The translations under genes were made by a program, and so were the position numbers. 64,000 bases of DNA from Echinococcus granulosus. Lineage: Eukaryota; Platyhelminthes; Cestoda; Cyclophyllidea; Taeniidae. The notes below the pieces were generated by a model. The model did not search any database, was not told the origin of the DNA, and saw only the letters and a list, made by a program, of their open reading frames with translations. Location of the stretch: assembly GCF_000524195.1 (NCBI RefSeq), contig NW_020170383.1:2037758-2101757 (forward strand). Direction: 5' to 3'. Below, one piece after another: positions 63,833-64,000 of the stretch (its first letter is position 1; the number at the start of each line of letters is the position of its first letter).

Positions 63833-64000
63833 CTGACTCAGGACACTAGGGCGCCAACTCACAAAAACAGATCAACTCCTTAGAAAAACCTCATGCATCT
63901 TTAAATTATTAGTACCTGTAAATAGGTCTCAGAAGTCAGCTAGAGGTCTCATCTGAGAATTATTTTCACTGTGCGGATGAGGTCTTACGCGCGCTTAACC

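Noticed and set aside
1..64000. CRISPR arrays, tRNA or rRNA genes
   Set aside because: No regularly spaced repeats, and no convincing tRNA arm patterns or rRNA stretches were seen. The window is eukaryotic, so CRISPR is not expected.

Overview
The window looks like nuclear DNA of a parasitic flatworm, most likely a tapeworm. It is AT-rich, with spliced genes widely spaced on both strands. It holds an innexin with the flatworm-type YYQW motif, and several genes have a strong 3' splice site a few bases before the start codon, as expected for spliced-leader trans-splicing. The species is inferred from gene character only. All gene models were built by hand from reading frame, splice consensus, phase matching and remembered family sequence; no alignment or transcript was available.

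Layout. (1) 1674-13685, minus: 5' and middle part of an RdgB/Nir (PITPNM) phosphatidylinositol transfer protein, 12 exons, running off the left edge; its intron 5/6 region holds a local duplication. (2) 14763-15060: a solo LTR interrupted by a 100-N gap. (3) 15661-21821, plus: PP2A B55 regulatory subunit. (4) 22976-23930: a compact LTR element. (5) 28649-31248, minus: a small glycine-rich membrane protein, possibly Mic10-like. (6) 32971-38825, minus: complete RTCB tRNA ligase, 505 codons plus stop. (7) 40407-41936, minus: UBE2L3-type ubiquitin-conjugating enzyme. (8) 43457-49548: a cluster of the same LTR family (tandem, full, inverted and deleted copies). (9) 52230-54389, plus: complete innexin. 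(10) 55044-58691, minus: an unrecognised multi-exon gene with a Cys cluster. (11) 60117-61740, plus: an ES1/GATD3 homologue with introns of only 45, 27 and 30 bp and one exon partly lost in an N gap. (12) 61993-62745, minus: an intronless 250-residue multipass membrane protein. (13) A possible last exon of a gene entering from the right edge.

The genes are a typical animal mix of housekeeping functions (lipid transfer, phosphatase targeting, tRNA splicing, ubiquitin transfer, gap junction, mitochondrial protein) and do not form one pathway. The parts most worth a second look are the micro-introns of the ES1 gene, the short LTR family with an integrase remnant, the unrecognised genes at 55044-58691 and 28649-31248, and the recurrent splice acceptors just before start codons.
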